Source of the DNA: Phycisphaerales bacterium
GTDB lineage: Bacteria > Planctomycetota > Phycisphaerae > Phycisphaerales > UBA1924
DNA length: 64,000 bases
Assembly: GCA_029260295.1 (NCBI GenBank)
Contig: JAJDDN010000006.1
Span: 62,001 to 126,000 of the forward strand
Direction of reading: 5' to 3'
Shown here: positions 18,225 to 27,100 of the stretch, piece by piece
Layout of the letters: every line of letters starts with the position of its first letter
How positions within the stretch are numbered: the first letter of the stretch is position 1
Program-made: the position numbers and the translations under genes
Notes under the pieces: generated by a model
Database searches by the model: none
What the model was told of the DNA's origin: nothing
What the model saw: the letters and a program-made list of their open reading frames with translations, nothing else

Positions 18225-19136
18225 ATGCCCACCCCCATGCCCAGAAGTATTCACCTCATATTCTGCACCCTCGCCCTGCTGCTTCCCGCGGCGTGTTCCA
18301 CAAACCCAGCCCGCACAGGGGCCACCCAACCTAGCCCGATCAAAAACCTCCACCAACTCGCCCCGGGGCTCATTTCCGGCGACGAGCCCGCCACCGCAGC
18401 CCACTACGACCAGCTCTCATCAATTGGGATCAAAACGGTCATCAGCGTAGACGCTATCGCTCCGGACCCAGACCTAGCCGCCAAGCACAACATCCGGATC
18501 GTCCACCTCCCTGTCGGGTATGACGGCATCGACGATTCCCGAGCCATCGAACTCGCCGCGGCAATCACCCAGCTCGACCACCCCATCTACCTCCACTGCC
18601 ACCATGGCAAGCACCGGGGCCCGGCCGCCATCAGTGTTGGAGCAGTCGGAGCCGGGATCATCACCAACGACCAAGCCATCGAGTTCATGACCGCCGCGGG
18701 CACCTCACAAAGCTACCCCGGACTCTACAGCGCGGCCCGAAATGCCAAGCCACTCGACCAAGCAACACTCGAAGGTGCCATCGAGTTCCCAACCCGCGCC
18801 CCAATCTCGGGGTTTGTTAAATCCATGGGCAAACTCGATCGGCTCCATGACCAGCTCTGGGACATCGCAGAGAACCAATGGCAGGCATCAGAATATCACC
18901 CCGATCTCTCAGCGACCGCGATCAGTGGGCAGGTCTACGACCACATGCGGGCCATGCTCGAACTCGATTTCTTCAAACGCAGAGGTTCCATGATGCGATC
19001 TCGTTTCAAAGACAGCATCCAGACCGCCAGCGATGTCGAAACCAAGATTAACAACAACGACTTCCCCGAAGCACTCGACGCACTCAATGCGCTCAACAAC
19101 TCGTGCATCGATTGCCACGACCGCTTCAGGAACTAG
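18225..19136 (+). CDS. Lipoprotein fusing a tyrosine-phosphatase-like domain to a cytochrome c'-like domain
   Basis: The 303-residue precursor has a lipoprotein signal with lipobox Cys24. Residues about 45-175 look like a dual-specificity/DUF442-type phosphatase fold, with the P-loop HCHHGKHR (C125-x5-R131) in its usual place after a strand (HPIYLH). Residues about 200-303 are nearly all helical and end in CIDCH (294-298), the covalent heme motif CxxCH close to the C-terminus, as in class II cytochrome c'. So one exported chain carries a Cys-phosphatase site and a heme site. Domain identity is read from motifs only. The phosphatase general acid is not obvious. The ATG at 18225 follows TATACT by five bases; ATG 18237 is an alternative. 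Confidence 0.72.
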   Translation: MPTPMPRSIHLIFCTLALLLPAACSTNPARTGATQPSPIKNLHQLAPGLISGDEPATAAHYDQLSSIGIKTVISVDAIAPDPDLAAKHNIRIVHLPVGYDGIDDSRAIELAAAITQLDHPIYLHCHHGKHRGPAAISVGAVGAGIITNDQAIEFMTAAGTSQSYPGLYSAARNAKPLDQATLEGAIEFPTRAPISGFVKSMGKLDRLHDQLWDIAENQWQASEYHPDLSATAISGQVYDHMRAMLELDFFKRRGSMMRSRFKDSIQTASDVETKINNNDFPEALDALNALNNSCIDCHDRFRN

Positions 19137-19144
19137 TCCAGCAG

Positions 19145-19615
19145 CTAGTTATTGGCAAACCGGTACCGCAGCCGGAGATTGACCAGCTTGAGCCGCCCGG
19201 TTCTCAGGTCGCCATCATCAATCGCTTCGTCAAGCTCCACCGCCTGCAGCGGGTCAAACTTGTTCTCGCCATCATTGACGATCGAGATCGACACCGGGCT
19301 GAACTTGGGCGGCCCGTCGAAGTCGTACACGCCCCCGATCGGCGAGCTCATCTCGAAGGGACTGAAGTTCTTAAAATACTCAGTCATTATGATCGCGTCC
19401 TGATCCCGAGTGGCGTTGGGTGGGAATGACCCATTGACTCCCTGATACAGTGATAACGCTTGAGCAATCGTGTGGAGATCTTCTGCTGCAGATGCCACCG
19501 AAGTCTGGTTCCGGGCATCGGCAAACCGGGGCACCACCAATGCCGCCAATATACCGATCACCGCGGTCACCACAATCACTTCCAAGAGGGTAAACGCTGC
19601 ATTCATACGATTCAT
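19145..19615 (-). CDS. Type IV pilin/type II secretion pseudopilin-like protein
   Basis: The 156-residue product starts with a short basic leader and the class III signal AAFTLLEVIVVTAVIGILAAL, with cleavage expected before the Phe and Glu at mature position 5. A GspG/PilE-like extended helix and a region with LYQGVNGSFPPNATRDQ follow. No assembly ATPase, secretin or prepilin peptidase is encoded nearby, so it must use machinery encoded elsewhere. The ATG at 19615 has GGAGG eight bases upstream; longer upstream starts are not supported. It converges with the lipoprotein gene, with 8 bases between the stop codons. Confidence 0.8.
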   Translation of the reverse strand: MNRMNAAFTLLEVIVVTAVIGILAALVVPRFADARNQTSVASAAEDLHTIAQALSLYQGVNGSFPPNATRDQDAIIMTEYFKNFSPFEMSSPIGGVYDFDGPPKFSPVSISIVNDGENKFDPLQAVELDEAIDDGDLRTGRLKLVNLRLRYRFANN

Positions 19616-19782
19616 AAAAAGTGCCTCCGTTGGTATACGGCACATATCGTCCAGCATTGAACCGGAATGAAACCCCAATCTCCCTCTTTGAGCCCGCGGG
19701 TCCGCTCTGTGACAGCCATCCGCTATATGCCGATTCGGGTCTGCTTTGGCCAAAGTGTTCCCACACATTCGCTTGACACTGA

Positions 19783-19788
19783 TACCAT
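19783..19788 (+). promoter_or_regulatory. -10 box for leaderless mgtE
   Basis: TACCAT, six bases before the GTG start at 19795. A TTGACA at 19773 is too close to serve as its -35 element. Confidence 0.4.
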
Positions 19789-19794
19789 GCACCC

Positions 19795-21183
19795 GTGAAG
19801 TCCCCCACGATCAAACTCCTCGAGCCAGAACTCCTCGAGCTCCTAAACGCCCAGGATTATCGGCAGGTCCGAGATGCACTCTCGATCCTCGAACCCGCCG
19901 ACATCGCAGACTTCATCGAGTCCCTCGATCCCGAACCCGCAGGGATCACCTTCCGCGTCCTCCCCAGAGACATCGCTTCGGATGTCTTCGCCGAACTCGA
20001 ACGCCCCGTCCAAGAACGGCTCCTCAATATCCTCGGCGGAGAACGCTCCGCACGAGTCATCGAAGACCTCGAACCCGACGACCGAGCCGCACTCCTCGAC
20101 GAGCTCCCCGTAGAAGTCGCCACCCCGCTCATAGCGAGGATGAGCCCAGAGAACCGTGCCATCACCCAGGTCATCCTCGGCTACGACTCCCAGTCCGTCG
20201 GGCGACTGATGACCCCCGACTATGTCCGCCTCCACAAAGAGTGGACCGTCGGTCGCGCCCTCGAACACATCCGACGCTACGGCCAAGACGCCGAGACCGT
20301 CCACTGGGTCTTCGTCATCAAACCCGACGGCACACTCATCGACGACCTCCACATCCGCACCCTCCTCCTGGCAGACCCAGACTCCACCATCGCCGATTGC
20401 ATGGACGACCAGTTCGTCGCCCTCATCGCCACCGACGACCGCGAAGAAGCCGTCCGCGCGATGGCCCGCTACAACCGCACCGCACTCCCGGTCGTCGATT
20501 CGCTCGGTTTATTGATCGGCATCGTCACCGCAGACGACATCGCCGATGTCGCAGAAGAAGAGTTCACCGAAGATGTCCAAAAACTCGGCGGCATGGAAGC
20601 CCTCGATTCTCCATACACCACCACCCCTGTCCGCGATATGGTCCGCAAACGCGGCGTCTGGCTCGCGGGGCTCTTCGTCCTCCAACTCCTGAGTATCGGC
20701 GTCATGGGGTTCTTCGATGAGCAGCTCGACAAAGCCGTCGTCCTGGCGATCTTTGTCCCGCTCATCATCGCATCGGGCGGGAACACGGGGACCCAAGCCG
20801 CGAGTTTGCTGGTTCGTGCGATCGCCGTTGAAGAAGTCCACCTAAGCGCGTGGTGGCGCATTATGCGCAAGGAGCTACTGACCGGTTTCGTCCTGGGCGC
20901 GATCCTCGGATTGATGGGCGTCCTCACCGTCGTGCTCCTCTCGGCCAGCGGGTTCACCCACACCCCGCACACCATGCCCCTTGCACTGACCGTCGGCGGA
21001 GCTGTGTTCATCATCGTCATCTGGGGCACGCTCATCGGATCCATGCTCCCCCTGATCCTCGACAAACTCGGCATGGACCCCGCCGCATCCTCAGCCCCCC
21101 TCGTCGCGACCCTCATGGATGTGTCTGGCCTCACAATCTACTTCGCCCTCGCCATCCTCATCCTCCGCGGCTCCCTGCTCTAA
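19795..21183 (+). CDS. mgtE: Magnesium transporter MgtE
   Basis: The 462-residue protein has the three MgtE parts: an N-terminal helical domain with repeated LEPADIADFIESL/LEPDDRAALLDEL motifs, two CBS domains (about 140-255, with SVGRLMTPDYVRL and DDIADVAEEE), and a five-helix membrane domain. The membrane domain includes SGGNTGTQAASLLVRAIA, the conserved pore helix. MgtE is a Mg2+-gated Mg2+ channel in the inner membrane; cytoplasmic Mg2+ bound between the N and CBS domains closes it. The GTG start is the only one that fits. There is no Shine-Dalgarno sequence, but TACCAT lies six bases upstream. Confidence 0.93.
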   Translation: MKSPTIKLLEPELLELLNAQDYRQVRDALSILEPADIADFIESLDPEPAGITFRVLPRDIASDVFAELERPVQERLLNILGGERSARVIEDLEPDDRAALLDELPVEVATPLIARMSPENRAITQVILGYDSQSVGRLMTPDYVRLHKEWTVGRALEHIRRYGQDAETVHWVFVIKPDGTLIDDLHIRTLLLADPDSTIADCMDDQFVALIATDDREEAVRAMARYNRTALPVVDSLGLLIGIVTADDIADVAEEEFTEDVQKLGGMEALDSPYTTTPVRDMVRKRGVWLAGLFVLQLLSIGVMGFFDEQLDKAVVLAIFVPLIIASGGNTGTQAASLLVRAIAVEEVHLSAWWRIMRKELLTGFVLGAILGLMGVLTVVLLSASGFTHTPHTMPLALTVGGAVFIIVIWGTLIGSMLPLILDKLGMDPAASSAPLVATLMDVSGLTIYFALAILILRGSLL

Positions 21184-21254
21184 TACCTGCACCACATGAC
21201 CTCAAGGCATATTCGCCTCGGCATCTCAATAAAGCATTTATTTCTAGTTACAGC

Positions 21255-21283
21255 TTGACAGATCAATCAACCTAGTGTAATCT
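21255..21283 (+). promoter_or_regulatory. Sigma-70 promoter of the AT-rich cassette
   Basis: TTGACA at 21255-21260 and TAATCT at 21278-21283 are separated by 17 bases, an almost ideal housekeeping promoter. It lies 42 bases before the gene at 21325. Most promoters in this window lack such a -35 box. Confidence 0.65.
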
Positions 21284-21324
21284 GCAAACTCGATCATTAG
21301 TGAATATGCATTGGAGACACAGTT

Positions 21325-22425
21325 ATGAATAAATTGTTTTTAGTATCTTTGCTGACTACCCCAACACTAATTTCAAATGCATATTCAGAACCATGCGACC
21401 AGTCAGTTTGGGATGTGGATTGTGTAGGATGCGTTGAAATCCGAACAGATTACAATGTCCTAAAGCCAAATTCCCTTGAAATCACACCCATACCTGAAGC
21501 CCTAGTAGACATCGGTAACACAGCCTACAACTGTGCGTCAACCCCGCGTAATGTCGGCGTTAGCAACAGTGTCCGCGCGACAGAAAGCGTGAGCTATTCT
21601 GACACAAGCGGCTGGACAGGCAATGTAGGTATTAGCGCTGGCCTAGTTGCAGGCGGCTCGTTCGGATTAAACTCTGCGGTAGTTCAGAATCAGTCAATAA
21701 CATCCAATCCAGGAGCTAACAGCACGAGAGAAGACTGCCCTCCGTGCGAAGGCATTACGCTAAGAAGCGAATGGACCACCTTCGGACGGCGCGCTGTACA
21801 AACAGTGTATCGCAGGGTTTCTTATGTTTCATGCGATGTGTGTACAAACCCGCAAACAGGTGCAATGTTTGAGGATTTACGAGTAACATACTATTGCGAG
21901 CCGGAAATTGTTCAGGCTGAAGCGTTGCTGGTCAAGCCGGTACAGGATAGCTGGTTTATATCGAGCGTCACTGATCCAGCCCGTGCGCCTAGTAATATCT
22001 CGCCATCTGGATGCAACTGGTGCGGGGATCAAAATGACGGCGGAGTAAACGATCTTGATCCGGATGAAGATGAAGATAATGACGGAATCCCAAATGGCCA
22101 AGACGATAGACCATATGGGTATGAGGGAGATGATCCCGACGGAGATGCTGATGGCGATGGTATTTCAAACGCACAAGACGACTCTCCATTCGGCTATGAG
22201 GGCGATGATCCGCATGGAGACGATGACAACGATGGAGTCCCAAATAATCAAGACGAATCCCGCTGTGGCGATGATGTAGAAGACCCTAATGGAGATGATG
22301 ATGGGGATGGCATTCCAAACTGTGAGGACCCATTCCCCAATGGAGAAGACGAAACAAACTTTATTGATTTCGACATCATCCCAGCAGGCCATCAGTTTAA
22401 ACTTCCAGCAGTATGGATTGCGTAA
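21325..22425 (+). CDS. Secreted protein with TSP3-like calcium-binding repeats
   Basis: The 366-residue product has a signal peptide ending near NAYSEP and a Cys-rich N-terminal region of unknown fold. Residues about 240-345 form a tandem of acidic repeats such as DEDEDNDGIPNGQDDRPYG and DADGDGISNAQDDSPFG, the thrombospondin type 3 pattern that binds Ca2+ and acts as a stiff spacer. The end (FDIIPAGHQFKLPAVWIA) shows no sorting tail. Codon use is AT-rich compared with the surrounding genes. A GGAGA sequence precedes the ATG. The following gene starts 20 bases after the stop codon, suggesting a two-gene operon. Confidence 0.72.
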   Translation: MNKLFLVSLLTTPTLISNAYSEPCDQSVWDVDCVGCVEIRTDYNVLKPNSLEITPIPEALVDIGNTAYNCASTPRNVGVSNSVRATESVSYSDTSGWTGNVGISAGLVAGGSFGLNSAVVQNQSITSNPGANSTREDCPPCEGITLRSEWTTFGRRAVQTVYRRVSYVSCDVCTNPQTGAMFEDLRVTYYCEPEIVQAEALLVKPVQDSWFISSVTDPARAPSNISPSGCNWCGDQNDGGVNDLDPDEDEDNDGIPNGQDDRPYGYEGDDPDGDADGDGISNAQDDSPFGYEGDDPHGDDDNDGVPNNQDESRCGDDVEDPNGDDDGDGIPNCEDPFPNGEDETNFIDFDIIPAGHQFKLPAVWIA

Positions 22426-22445
22426 AACTTTATTGGAGAATTAGA

Positions 22446-23612
22446 ATGAATCGTATAATTTGTACCCTACTAATCGGATGTTCAACCAGCCTAGCCGCCG
22501 CTCAAATTTCTTATCCAGGACCCTCTACCCCTCCGCCAAAGACTCCAAAATGGAGTGCCGAACATGATCTTATCACGATGCTCAACAAAACGGATGATCG
22601 TGTTTTGCTTGCGTCATTAATTATTCAAGAATGCATCTCAAATAGCACACTTACCGAACAAGCAAGGGTCGATGGTTTACGAATTGCAGGACACGCCTGT
22701 TTTTCAGAAAACTCAATGGACAACGCTCTCGATGCATTCGAGGCACTTGGAACAGTGGCAAGTTCACCACGATGGCTTTGCGAATCTCACCGTATGCAAG
22801 CCCAAATTCATGAATCCAGAGGAGAGATTGAACTCGCACTCACCCACTACAATGCCGCGAGGATACAGGCTGAAATTGACGACCCGAATGGTGTTTACGC
22901 AACTACACAGTCGATTCTCAATAGGCTTTGTATTTTATACGAAAGAAACGGAGACTTCGATGAACTTCTTAATATCGCTCTCTCTAGCATCACGCTGTAT
23001 CCCGCTGAGAATCAAACAAAGGAACAAGCGATCTTCCTGTACTGGGCATACAAGGCTAATAAATTACTCGGGATCAACTCATTGGCTCTAGACCATCTCA
23101 CTACATTGCTAGAAAGGCGCCCAGACTTTGGAAATGATCAACCATTTCTAGGGGTGCCCCCACTGCTTCGTCTTGAAGTCCATGAGCTTCAAGGCAGAGG
23201 ATGGTCGAAGCCATCTGAGGACTTTATCAACGATACCATCGATGTCCTGTATAATCCCGATTACTTCTATATGCCATCAAGATTGGATATTGCTAAACAA
23301 TTCGGAGCCATGCTCGAAGATTTTGGAAAGTACGACTCTGCAATTCATATACGGAGCAACCTCCGTACCGAACTAGTAAATGCGATTGAGAACAATTCTG
23401 ACATAGACACTTTCCTAAAAAATTCTCTGCACCACAGAGCAACTGAATTGGGCCTGGATGACGCGAAACTTCAACTCAAAACTGGCGACCCAGTATCAGC
23501 CGTATCTACGCTAGCTGAAATCACCAATAGCCAATTCGTATTACCTCAAGATACCTTAGACCAAATCGCCGCCCTGTCTGATACCGCACAAGATTTGTTG
23601 CCCGCGCCATAG
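22446..23612 (+). CDS. Secreted TPR-like protein of unknown function
   Basis: The 388-residue product has a signal peptide (IICTLLIGCSTSLAAAQ) and then alpha-helical pairs typical of tetratricopeptide repeats, for example SMDNALDAFEALGTVA and EIELALTHYNAARIQAE spaced about 35 residues apart. The mature chain would act in the periplasm as a protein-binding scaffold. I do not recognise a specific family. The ATG at 22446 has GGAGA seven bases upstream; an in-frame ATG at 22413 overlaps the previous gene. It is AT-rich like its partner and probably cotranscribed with it. Confidence 0.6.
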   Translation: MNRIICTLLIGCSTSLAAAQISYPGPSTPPPKTPKWSAEHDLITMLNKTDDRVLLASLIIQECISNSTLTEQARVDGLRIAGHACFSENSMDNALDAFEALGTVASSPRWLCESHRMQAQIHESRGEIELALTHYNAARIQAEIDDPNGVYATTQSILNRLCILYERNGDFDELLNIALSSITLYPAENQTKEQAIFLYWAYKANKLLGINSLALDHLTTLLERRPDFGNDQPFLGVPPLLRLEVHELQGRGWSKPSEDFINDTIDVLYNPDYFYMPSRLDIAKQFGAMLEDFGKYDSAIHIRSNLRTELVNAIENNSDIDTFLKNSLHHRATELGLDDAKLQLKTGDPVSAVSTLAEITNSQFVLPQDTLDQIAALSDTAQDLLPAP

Positions 23613-23644
23613 GATGAATATCTGATTTCTCATTGAAGATGTCA

Positions 23645-23650
23645 TACCAT
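23645..23650 (+). promoter_or_regulatory. -10 box for leaderless ribB-like mRNA
   Basis: TACCAT, eight bases before the ATG at 23659. No Shine-Dalgarno sequence is correctly spaced. Confidence 0.35.
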
Positions 23651-23658
23651 TTGGAACT

Positions 23659-24855
23659 ATGCGTGTAGAACAAATTTCTTCCCCCTTCGCCACCATCGAG
23701 GAAATCCTCGAAGAACTCAAGCACGGCCGCATGGTCATCCTCACCGATGATGAGGACCGCGAGAACGAGGGCGACTTTGTCCTCCCCGCCCAGTTCGTCA
23801 CCCCCGAGGCCGTCGCCTTCATGCTCTCCGTCGCCCGAGGCTACATGTGCTTGTCACTCACCGAGGCCGACTGCGACCGCCTCGACCTGACCCCCCAATC
23901 GATCATCAACACCTCCGTCCGCGCCACCCCCTTCACCGTCGCCATCGACGGGCACCCAAAGCACGGCCTCACCACCGGCGTCTCGGCTCAAGAACGAACC
24001 AAAACAATCCAGCTCGCCATCGACCCAAAAACAAATGCCAGCGACTTCGTCCGCCCCGGTCACATCAACCCGCTCCGCTCACGCGACGGCGGCGTCCTCG
24101 TCCGCATCGGCCAGACCGAAGGCTCGCTGGACCTCTGCCGGCTCGCCGGGCTCCACCCATCGGCGATCATCATCGAGATCATGCGCGACGACGGCGAGAT
24201 GGCCCGCGTCCCCGACCTCGTCAAACTCTGCAAAGAACACAACATCAAAATGTGCAGTGTCAAGCAGATCATCGAGCACCGCCTCTCGCAATCCTCCATC
24301 ATCGAACGCCTCGACCCGATCTCAGGCACCAAGATCCAGACCCCGCAGGGCGAGTTCAACCTCATCGCATTCAAATCAATCGTCGACCCCATGCCCCACC
24401 TCGCCCTGACCGTCGGCGATGTCGGCACCCTCGACGAATACCACAACCCCATCGCATCCGAAGAACCCACCCTCGTCCGCGTCCACAAACGCGATTTACT
24501 AGGCGACATCTTCCATCAACAAGCCACCTCATCCCACGGCGGCTCCTCCGGTGAAACCCTCGCCAAATCCATGCAGATGATCCAAGACGCCGGGCGTGGC
24601 GCCATCGTCTACCTCCGCCCCCACGGCATCGGCGACGCACTCTCCCAGATGCTCTCCCGGCCTATCGACCACGATCAAGAGGACAAACCTGTACAGTCTG
24701 TGTCCCCCGCGATGGTCGAGTACGGCACAGGATCACAGATCCTCAGAGGCCTAGGCATCTCCCACCTCAAACTCATCACCAACTCGGGCGCCTCCTACCC
24801 CCACCTCGAATCCTTCGGGCTCACCATCACCGAGCGCGTTCAGGTCGCCGACTAG
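23659..24855 (+). CDS. ribB: 3,4-dihydroxy-2-butanone 4-phosphate synthase fused to a degenerate GTP cyclohydrolase II domain
   Basis: Residues 1-205 are a full RibB domain: DDEDRENEGDFVLPAQ at 30-45, HPKHGLTTGVSAQERTKT, and the metal/substrate segment FVRPGHINPL. The domain makes the four-carbon riboflavin precursor from ribulose 5-phosphate. Residues about 210-398 align with RibA, but the key sites are lost. Where RibA has three zinc Cys, this protein reads DLLGDIFHQQATSSHGG, and the GTP-binding EGRNIGL is replaced by RPHGIGDAL. GTP cyclohydrolase II activity is therefore not expected. Such RibB-plus-inactive-RibA proteins have been described as RibBX. Another cyclohydrolase must be encoded elsewhere. 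Confidence 0.85.
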   Translation: MRVEQISSPFATIEEILEELKHGRMVILTDDEDRENEGDFVLPAQFVTPEAVAFMLSVARGYMCLSLTEADCDRLDLTPQSIINTSVRATPFTVAIDGHPKHGLTTGVSAQERTKTIQLAIDPKTNASDFVRPGHINPLRSRDGGVLVRIGQTEGSLDLCRLAGLHPSAIIIEIMRDDGEMARVPDLVKLCKEHNIKMCSVKQIIEHRLSQSSIIERLDPISGTKIQTPQGEFNLIAFKSIVDPMPHLALTVGDVGTLDEYHNPIASEEPTLVRVHKRDLLGDIFHQQATSSHGGSSGETLAKSMQMIQDAGRGAIVYLRPHGIGDALSQMLSRPIDHDQEDKPVQSVSPAMVEYGTGSQILRGLGISHLKLITNSGASYPHLESFGLTITERVQVAD

Positions 24856-24856
24856 A

Positions 24857-26887
24857 TCAAGGGCACCCGTCACTGAATGCTGTCAGGAACAACGCGATAT
24901 CAAAGAAGTCGAATGAGCCGTCCTGGTTGAAATCTGCACCCGCCGAGTTGGTTGCAAATGCACTGAGGAACATCGCGATATCGAAGAAGTCCAGCGCGCC
25001 GTCTCCACTGAGATCGGCATGGCACATCGGCACGCAGCCCATCGTGGCATCGACAATATGCATCCCCTGCCCGCCGTCGGCAACATAGAAGTCCGATCCG
25101 ACGGCCACGACATCCTGCGCAATCCCGGGAGTGACCACCGAGTACATCAGCGTTGGAAGCGTCGGGGTGCTGATGTCAACAATCGACACGCCCTCGGTTG
25201 AACTCGTCACATACGCCCTTGACCCTTCGATCGCAATACTCTCAGAAATACCCGGAAGCGCGATCGAACTGATCACGATCGGGAAGCTTGGGGCGGCAAT
25301 ATCAACCACCCACATACCAAAGGTGTCGTCGGTGACATAGGCATATTCACCGATCACCACAACATCCATCAACGCAACCGCAGAGGGCAGATTACCCAGT
25401 GAAACCGGCGCAGAGACAATACTGACATCGACCATCTCGAGCCCACCAGACCCGTCGGCGATGTACACGATCGACCCGACGACATCCAGCGAATACGCGA
25501 ACCCCGCGGTGTCATAGGAGCCAAGCAAGAACGGAGCCGATGGATCGCTCACATCAATGATCTGCAATCCTTGTCCAAAGTCCGCGACATACGCCCGGTT
25601 CCCCACAACCATCACATTGTTGGCTAGCCCAGGCGTGTTGTAGGTGCCCAGGAAGGCAGGCGATGCCGGATCACTTGCATCAATAATATGCAAACCCTGC
25701 GCAAGATCCGTCACATAAGCCATCGTGCCAACCGCGTCTACACCAACCGCAAAGCCAGGCGTGTCATATGAACCCAGCGACACCGGACTATATAGCCCGC
25801 TTACATCCATGATCTGCAAACCAAACAGGTTGTCGGCAATGTACGCGACGCTGTTTTCTACATCAATCCCCTTAGAAGCGCCGGCAGTATCAAGCTCGCC
25901 GATCAGCTGAGGAACACTGAAATCCCGTGGATCAAAGATCTTGAGCCCCTCGCCCGATGCAGTAAAGACAAAGTCGTTTGTGGCATCAAGACCGTACAAA
26001 GGATCCCCAAACGGGTATTGGCCATATCCCTGAACAAAGGTTGGGAACGACGGATCACTTACATCGATCATCGCGAAAGCGCCTGAGTTCCAGACATAGG
26101 CAATCGTGCCCTTGACAAAGACGCCTTGCAGTGATTCGCCGGTGTTGAGTGAACCAACATACGAGGGGGCCGTGGGCACGCTCACATCATATATCATCAA
26201 GCCATCTCCACCCGTGGCTACATACGCGAAGTCCCCCTTCACATGGACATCGTTGGCCGATAGATTGATCGATGTAGCGAATGAAATCGATGATGGATTA
26301 CTCACATTGAGAATCTGCACAGATGCATTCTCTGCAACATACACATAGTTCCCCTTCAGCGCAACACCATCCCCAAACCAAGGCGTGTCATAGGTATCAA
26401 GCACAACCGGCGAAGCAAAGCTGCTCACATCAAGGATCTCAAGACCAGTCGAATGAACCCCCGCATACACGAGCGAACCAACAACCTCAAAGTCCTTCAG
26501 AATCCCCGTAAAGCCATCGCTGAAATACCCCAATAACACCGGGGCAGTCGGGTCACTCACATCAACAAACTCCATCCGGCTTGTTCCAACACCGATATAC
26601 GCCACCGAGTTCACAACCTTGATCTGCCCGCCGCTTGACCATGACTGGAGCGACCCGATCAAGACCGGCGCCGTCGGATTGCTCACATCGTAAATCTCAA
26701 GCCCATCAAGGCCGGCCGACACATACGCCGTGGTCCCGATCACATCCACATCATCAGCACGCCACCCGGGTTCATTTATGAACTCGATCAGCATCGGCGT
26801 AGTACACTGGGACCTCGCATCCGATGCGAATAAACCCGCCATAAACACACCAGCCACCACACAAGATTTCATGATCACATTCTTCAT
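24857..26887 (-). CDS. Secreted LVIVD-repeat propeller with dockerin-like C-terminus
   Basis: The 676-residue precursor has a signal peptide ending near SDARSQ, then about a dozen LVIVD repeats of about 43 residues. A typical repeat pairs YVADGSGGLEMVDVS with a SAPVxLGSY turn. LVIVD repeats form beta-propellers on bacterial surfaces. The C-terminus is the duplicated dockerin-like module (HADLSGDGALDFFDIAMFL, ADFNQDGSFDFFDIALFL) ending in SDGCP. A GAGG sequence lies seven bases before the ATG at 26887. It is a paralogue of the gene at 27101, in the same direction 213 bases downstream of that gene, so each may have its own promoter. Its stop codon abuts the ribB-like stop codon. Confidence 0.85.
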   Translation of the reverse strand: MKNVIMKSCVVAGVFMAGLFASDARSQCTTPMLIEFINEPGWRADDVDVIGTTAYVSAGLDGLEIYDVSNPTAPVLIGSLQSWSSGGQIKVVNSVAYIGVGTSRMEFVDVSDPTAPVLLGYFSDGFTGILKDFEVVGSLVYAGVHSTGLEILDVSSFASPVVLDTYDTPWFGDGVALKGNYVYVAENASVQILNVSNPSSISFATSINLSANDVHVKGDFAYVATGGDGLMIYDVSVPTAPSYVGSLNTGESLQGVFVKGTIAYVWNSGAFAMIDVSDPSFPTFVQGYGQYPFGDPLYGLDATNDFVFTASGEGLKIFDPRDFSVPQLIGELDTAGASKGIDVENSVAYIADNLFGLQIMDVSGLYSPVSLGSYDTPGFAVGVDAVGTMAYVTDLAQGLHIIDASDPASPAFLGTYNTPGLANNVMVVGNRAYVADFGQGLQIIDVSDPSAPFLLGSYDTAGFAYSLDVVGSIVYIADGSGGLEMVDVSIVSAPVSLGNLPSAVALMDVVVIGEYAYVTDDTFGMWVVDIAAPSFPIVISSIALPGISESIAIEGSRAYVTSSTEGVSIVDISTPTLPTLMYSVVTPGIAQDVVAVGSDFYVADGGQGMHIVDATMGCVPMCHADLSGDGALDFFDIAMFLSAFATNSAGADFNQDGSFDFFDIALFLTAFSDGCP

Positions 26888-27100
26888 TAATCGCCTCTTT
26901 TCAATCTCTTGTTACCCTTGCGCCCTGTACTGCACGCACAAGCCTTCCGAGGATACCCGATCGCGGGATATATTCATATATAAATCCTGCAAATCAAGAC
27001 TCATATCTCCACAAAGCACGCCACCACCGGCCTAGACCCATCGCGGCAGCTCTCCAAAATCTCAATGCAACCTCAGAAGTTGTAATGCAATCTGGCTCAA

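Noticed and set aside
19773..19778. TTGACA as -35 box for mgtE
   Set aside because: It lies only four bases from the TACCAT box and 16 bases from the start codon, too close to act as a -35 element for this gene.
19746..20720. Long Arg/His/Pro-rich open frame overlapping mgtE
   Set aside because: It lies on the same strand as mgtE in another frame, and its extreme Arg/Pro composition is the usual shadow of a GC-rich gene.
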